Origin: Polaromonas sp.
Lineage (GTDB): Bacteria > Pseudomonadota > Gammaproteobacteria > Burkholderiales > Burkholderiaceae_C
Length of the DNA: 47,249 nucleotides
Reading direction: 5' to 3'
NCBI GenBank assembly: GCA_030683705.1
Contig: JAUXPP010000047.1
Span: 1-47,249 of the forward strand
Within the stretch, counting starts at the first letter, position 1, and the number at the start of each line of letters is the position of its first letter. Of the stretch, positions 44,012-47,249 are shown piece by piece. The position numbers and the translations under genes were made by a program. The notes under the pieces were generated by a model. That model was not told the origin of the DNA. It was given only the letters and a program-made list of their open reading frames with translations, and ran no database searches.

Positions 44012-45885
44012 CAACGGCCTCCTTCGTTCATGCGAAAGACGAAGTGCAGCGGCTGGCCATTGAGCAGCGCGACGAGCGGCGAAGCGGGATCAGCGAGGTA
44101 TTCCGGCGGCCGTCCCCGCGACGGGCCAAAGACGATCACAACCGGCTGGTCATTGACCAGCCCGTGCAAAGTGTCATGCGTCGACGAGTACTGCAGGAAG
44201 CGGGATGCCTCGATGCGGCCTACAAGCTCTTCCAGGGATTCGCCTTCCGCGATTTCAAAGACCGCATCTAGCGGGCCGGTTTGGTCATCTGCGCCACAGC
44301 ACGCCTGCCGCAATACGGTGACAGTCAGCAACTGGTTGATCGGATTGGCGGGCGTGTTCCACAGCCCGCTCATCCACTGCCCCACCAGCGCCACCGTGGC
44401 CTCCGCGCGCGGCAGCGAGGGCGAGAGCTGGCCCTTGGCCATCACGTACATCCGGTCGCAGATGTCGAACAGCTCTTCCAGCTCCTCGCTGACCACCAGC
44501 ACGGCACAGCCACTGTCGCGCAGCTTGAGGATCTCGCCGCGTATCTGCGCCGCGGCGCCCACGTCCACACCCCAGGTCGGCTGCGAGACGATCAGCAGCG
44601 CCGGATTCGCCGCGATCTCGCGCCCGACAATGAACTTCTGCAGGTTGCCGCCCGACAGCGATGACGCCGCCGCGCCCGGCCCGCCGGCCTTGACCTTGAA
44701 GCGGTCTATGATGGCCGCCGCCTGGGCACGCAGGGCGCGCAACCGCAGCCAGCCGCCGCGGCCGACCGCGTCGCTGCGCGTGAGCAGCAGGTTGTGCGCC
44801 AGGCTCAGCGCCGGCACCGCACCACGCCCCAGCCGCTCTTCCGGCACAAAATGCAGGCCCAGTGCGCGGCGCTGCGCCGGGTTCAGCTTGCCCACACCCT
44901 GCCCCGCCACCTGCACGGCCTGCGGCTGCGCGCGGGTGTCCTCGCCGGACAAGGCGTACAACAACTCCTTCTGCCCGTTGCCGGACACGCCCGCGATGCC
45001 GACCACCTCGCCGGCGCGCAGCGCCAGGCTGATGTGGGCGAGGTCCATGCCGAACTGGTCCTCGCGTGCCAGGCTCAGGTCGCGCACTTCCAGCACGGTT
45101 TCGCCCAGCGCCACCTCGCGGTGCTCGAGCGCAGGCGGCTCGGCGCCAATCATGAGGCGGCTCAGCGAGGCGTTGGATTCCTGGCGCGGATCGCAGACGC
45201 CGGTGACCTTGCCACCGCGTAACACGGTGCAGGCGGTGCACAACTCGCGGATTTCGTGCAGCTTGTGGCTGATGTAGAGGATGCTGCAGCCGCCAGCGGC
45301 GAGCTGGCGCAGCGTGACGAACAGGTTTTCGACCGCCTGCGGCGTCAGCACCGAGGTCGGCTCGTCGAGGATCAGCAAGCGCGGGCTGGTCAGCAGCGAA
45401 CGCACTATCTCCACCCGCTGGCGTTCGCCCACACCCAGGGTGTGCAGCGGCCGCGTGGGTTCGAGCTGCAGGCCGTATTGCTGGCTGGTGGCAAGCATGC
45501 GCTGTGACACCTCCGCCAGGCTCAGGCTTTTGTCCAGGCCCAGCCAAACGTTCTCGGCCACGGTCAGGGTGTCGAACAGGCTGAAATGCTGGAACACCAT
45601 GGCGATGCCCAGCGCGCGCGCTTCCTGCGGATTCCGGATCACGACGGGGCGTCCGTCGATCTGCATGCTGCCGGCGTCGGGCTTGACCGCGCCGTAGATG
45701 ATTTTCATCAGCGTCGATTTGCCGGCGCCGTTTTCACCGAGCACGGCGTGGATCTCGCCGGGCAACACCCTCAGCGCGACATCGCTGTTGGCCACCACCG
45801 CGGGGTAGGCCTTGGTGATGCCGGTCAGCTGCAGGCGCGGCGCCGTGGCGGATGGAGGGGCGGCGGTGATTATCTCGTGGGGCAT
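44011..45885 (-). CDS. Nucleoside ABC importer ATPase (two ABC domains) with C-terminal extension
   Basis: A 624-residue ATPase of the NupA/BmpA-partner (COG3845) group. Domain 1 has Walker A GENGAGKST (50-58), signature VGERQRVEIVRSLL and the Walker B region LLILDEPTSVLTP. Domain 2 has the degenerate P-loop GVSGNGQKEL and LSGGNLQKFIVGRE. Homologues normally end near WMSGLW, at residue 505-515 here. This one continues for about 110 residues (QACCGADDQTGP..., NDQPVVIVFGPSRGR) with no recognised domain. The extension is in frame and its TGA overlaps the permease ATG as TGATG, so it belongs to the gene. It starts 54 bp downstream of the LysR stop. Confidence 0.92.
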   Translation of the reverse strand: MPHEIITAAPPSATAPRLQLTGITKAYPAVVANSDVALRVLPGEIHAVLGENGAGKSTLMKIIYGAVKPDAGSMQIDGRPVVIRNPQEARALGIAMVFQHFSLFDTLTVAENVWLGLDKSLSLAEVSQRMLATSQQYGLQLEPTRPLHTLGVGERQRVEIVRSLLTSPRLLILDEPTSVLTPQAVENLFVTLRQLAAGGCSILYISHKLHEIRELCTACTVLRGGKVTGVCDPRQESNASLSRLMIGAEPPALEHREVALGETVLEVRDLSLAREDQFGMDLAHISLALRAGEVVGIAGVSGNGQKELLYALSGEDTRAQPQAVQVAGQGVGKLNPAQRRALGLHFVPEERLGRGAVPALSLAHNLLLTRSDAVGRGGWLRLRALRAQAAAIIDRFKVKAGGPGAAASSLSGGNLQKFIVGREIAANPALLIVSQPTWGVDVGAAAQIRGEILKLRDSGCAVLVVSEELEELFDICDRMYVMAKGQLSPSLPRAEATVALVGQWMSGLWNTPANPINQLLTVTVLRQACCGADDQTGPLDAVFEIAEGESLEELVGRIEASRFLQYSSTHDTLHGLVNDQPVVIVFGPSRGRPPEYLADPASPLVALLNGQPLHFVFRMNEGGR

Positions 45886-45923
45886 GTTTTTATAAGCGAT
45901 TGAGGGCTTTTACCCGCAACCGG

Positions 45924-45952
45924 CAAGCGTGGGCAGCTATCATTTTCGTAGC
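45924..45952. repeat. Comamonadaceae-type short interspersed repeat, copy 3
   Basis: CAAGCG...CAGCTATCATTTT...GTAGC aligns with copies at 26056 and 35539. This copy contains the stop codon of the LysR gene (45940-45942), so the last codons are within the repeat. Confidence 0.55.
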
Positions 45953-46869
45953 GCAGCAGCCACTGTCTTGACGCGCTCGCGCAGCCATTTGGCCGAGGCC
46001 GAGGCGTGGGTGCGTTCGTGCCAGAGCTGGTAATACATCATGCGCGGGAAGGCGATCGGGCTGGGCAGGATCTTGAGCGGCAAGGTCCCGGTGAAACGCT
46101 CGCAGTACTGACGCCCTGTCGTCAGCACCAGCAGGCTGGACGCCACCATGGCCGGGATCAGGCCGAAATGCGGGCAGCGCGCACTGATGTTGCGCTGCAG
46201 GCCCAGGCTGTCCAGATGCAGGTCGATCACGCCCTTGGCGCCGGGATGGGTGGGCGTGGGCGCGATGTGTTCGGCGGCCAGCCAGGTCGGGCTGTCCCAG
46301 CCGCGCCGCACCGCGGGGTGATTCGCCGCGACCAGGCAGACCACCTCGTCGCCGAACAGCCGCGCCATGTGCAGGTCATCGGGCGGCGCCGGCCAGTTGC
46401 CGACCACCAGGTCCACCTCGCCCTGGGCCAGGCGCGCGCGGTAGTCGGACGCGCCCGACAGGGCATGGATGTCGATCCGGCACAGCGGCGCCTGGGACTT
46501 GATCTGCGCCACCAGCTGCGGCAGGAACAGTGGGTCCATGTAGTCGCTGCAGGCCAGGCTGAAGGTGTGGCTGGCAGTCGCGGCATCAAAACCGCGCGCG
46601 TCGCTGAACAGCACTTCGGCGGCACGCAAAATGCTCGCAGACGGCTCGATCATGCGCAGGCCGGCGTCGGTGGGCACCATGCCGGCGCCCGAACGCACCA
46701 GCAAGGGGTCCCCCGCCAGCTCGCGCAGGCGCTTGAGCGCCGCGCTGACGGCGGGTTGGTACATTCCCAGGCGGATGGCGGCGCGCGAAACGCTGCGTTC
46801 GGTCAGCACGGTGTTCAAGACCCTTATGAGATGGAGGTCTATCTTGTCGAATAAGGCCTGGTCCTTCAT
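45940..46869 (-). CDS. LysR-family transcription regulator (likely xdh/purine regulator)
   Basis: A 309-residue LysR regulator with an N-terminal helix-turn-helix (about residues 10-62; RSVSRAAIRLGMYQPAVSAALKRLR) and a co-inducer domain (ACSDYMDPLFLPQLVAQIK, residues 108-126, onward). It is divergent from xdhA with 71 bp between starts, so it most likely controls that gene or the purine set; a purine or intermediate as co-inducer is inference. Two TATA-rich arms (46871-46876 and 46903-46907) in the intergenic gap could be its site or -10 elements. The last codons and stop fall within a dispersed repeat. Confidence 0.9.
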   Translation of the reverse strand: MKDQALFDKIDLHLIRVLNTVLTERSVSRAAIRLGMYQPAVSAALKRLRELAGDPLLVRSGAGMVPTDAGLRMIEPSASILRAAEVLFSDARGFDAATASHTFSLACSDYMDPLFLPQLVAQIKSQAPLCRIDIHALSGASDYRARLAQGEVDLVVGNWPAPPDDLHMARLFGDEVVCLVAANHPAVRRGWDSPTWLAAEHIAPTPTHPGAKGVIDLHLDSLGLQRNISARCPHFGLIPAMVASSLLVLTTGRQYCERFTGTLPLKILPSPIAFPRMMYYQLWHERTHASASAKWLRERVKTVAAALRK

Positions 46870-46940
46870 ACCTTTTTATACATTGCCCTGATATGAGGGC
46901 CGGTATACCCGCCCGAGTCAATTGGTCGTACCCTGTTGCC

Positions 46941-47249
46941 ATGCCTGTCCAGCCACCGCTTCAAATCATCCAGTTCCTCCGGGGGGGCCAGCCGGTCTCG
47001 CTCGCCAATGTACCACCCAGCCGCACGCTGCTGGAGGTGTTGCGCGAGGATCTGGGCTGCACCGGCACCAAGGAAGGCTGCGGCGAAGGCGACTGCGGCG
47101 CCTGCACCGTGGTGGTCGGCGAGGCCGAAGGCGGCCGCATGACTTACCGCGCCGTCAACAGCTGCATCAAGCTGGCGCATTCCATCCACGGCCAGGCGCT
47201 GTGGACCGTCGAGGACCTGGCCGCCGCCAACGGAACGCTGCACCCGGCG
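46941..47249 (+). CDS. xdhA: Xanthine dehydrogenase small subunit (partial, 5' end)
   Basis: The 103 residues seen begin MPVQPPLQIIQFLRGG and hold the plant-type ferredoxin motif CGEGDCGACTVVVGE (C-x4-C-x2-C) and NSCIKLAHSIHG. These are the N-terminal [2Fe-2S] parts of XdhA, which works with XdhB to oxidise hypoxanthine and xanthine to urate. The gene continues past the window. It fits with guaD and the deaminase genes. The ATG at 46941 lacks an obvious ribosome site (TTGCC upstream). Confidence 0.88.
   Translation, partial: MPVQPPLQIIQFLRGGQPVSLANVPPSRTLLEVLREDLGCTGTKEGCGEGDCGACTVVVGEAEGGRMTYRAVNSCIKLAHSIHGQALWTVEDLAAANGTLHPA

Overview
The window looks like a chromosomal segment of a high-GC betaproteobacterium of the Burkholderiales, most likely a Comamonadaceae member close to Polaromonas or Rhodoferax. 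This rests on gene content, protein resemblance and three copies of a short interspersed repeat (CAAGCG...AGCTAT) that I associate with that family. No rRNA, tRNA or CRISPR array was seen. Genus assignment is inference.

Region 1 (1-4.2 kb) holds a repeat-rich spacer, pyroglutamyl peptidase (pcp), two small membrane proteins, an ornithine cyclodeaminase-family reductase and a beta-CASP metallo-beta-lactamase-fold nuclease.

Region 2 (4.2-34.8 kb) is a low-oxygen island. It is bracketed by hemN plus a SafE-type membrane protein on the left, and by the cbb3 oxidase cluster (ccoI, ccoS, ccoN, ccoO, ccoQ, ccoP, ccoG, ccoH) plus two universal stress proteins on the right. Between them lie a third universal stress protein, a Pat-type protein acetyltransferase, an Hsp20 chaperone, a MacB-like ABC efflux set whose ATPase carries an in-frame amber codon, and a fused phosphotransferase/P-loop kinase. 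These are followed by an archaeal-type AMP/thymidine phosphorylase translationally coupled to a PRPP-synthetase-like protein and a flavodoxin-fold oxidoreductase, then a DASS anion carrier, a nitroreductase, an unknown cysteine-bearing membrane protein and a DUF2892 protein. A signalling block on the minus strand encodes a PAS histidine kinase, a NarL-type regulator, a receiver-only protein and an FNR regulator with an intact iron-sulfur cysteine set. At least five FNR-type operators (TTGA-N6-TCAA or one mismatch), and two weaker ones, stand in front of these genes. Most have a -10-like hexamer 30-32 bp downstream of the operator centre. The content parallels the mycobacterial DosR dormancy regulon (Hsp20, stress proteins, nitroreductase, kinase fusion), but under FNR-type control. 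The nucleotide phosphorylase, PRPP-binding protein and kinase group is the best candidate here for an undescribed pathway.

Region 3 (34.8-47.2 kb) is mainly purine and nucleotide metabolism: dCTP deaminase, guanine deaminase, two BMP-family nucleoside-binding proteins, an adenine/adenosine deaminase, two permeases and an ATPase with an unusual C-terminal extension. It ends with a LysR regulator divergent from the start of xdhA, which runs off the window. A MITE-like element with IS5-type inverted repeats sits between a response regulator and the deaminase. Together these genes would import purine nucleosides or bases and deaminate them toward xanthine and urate.
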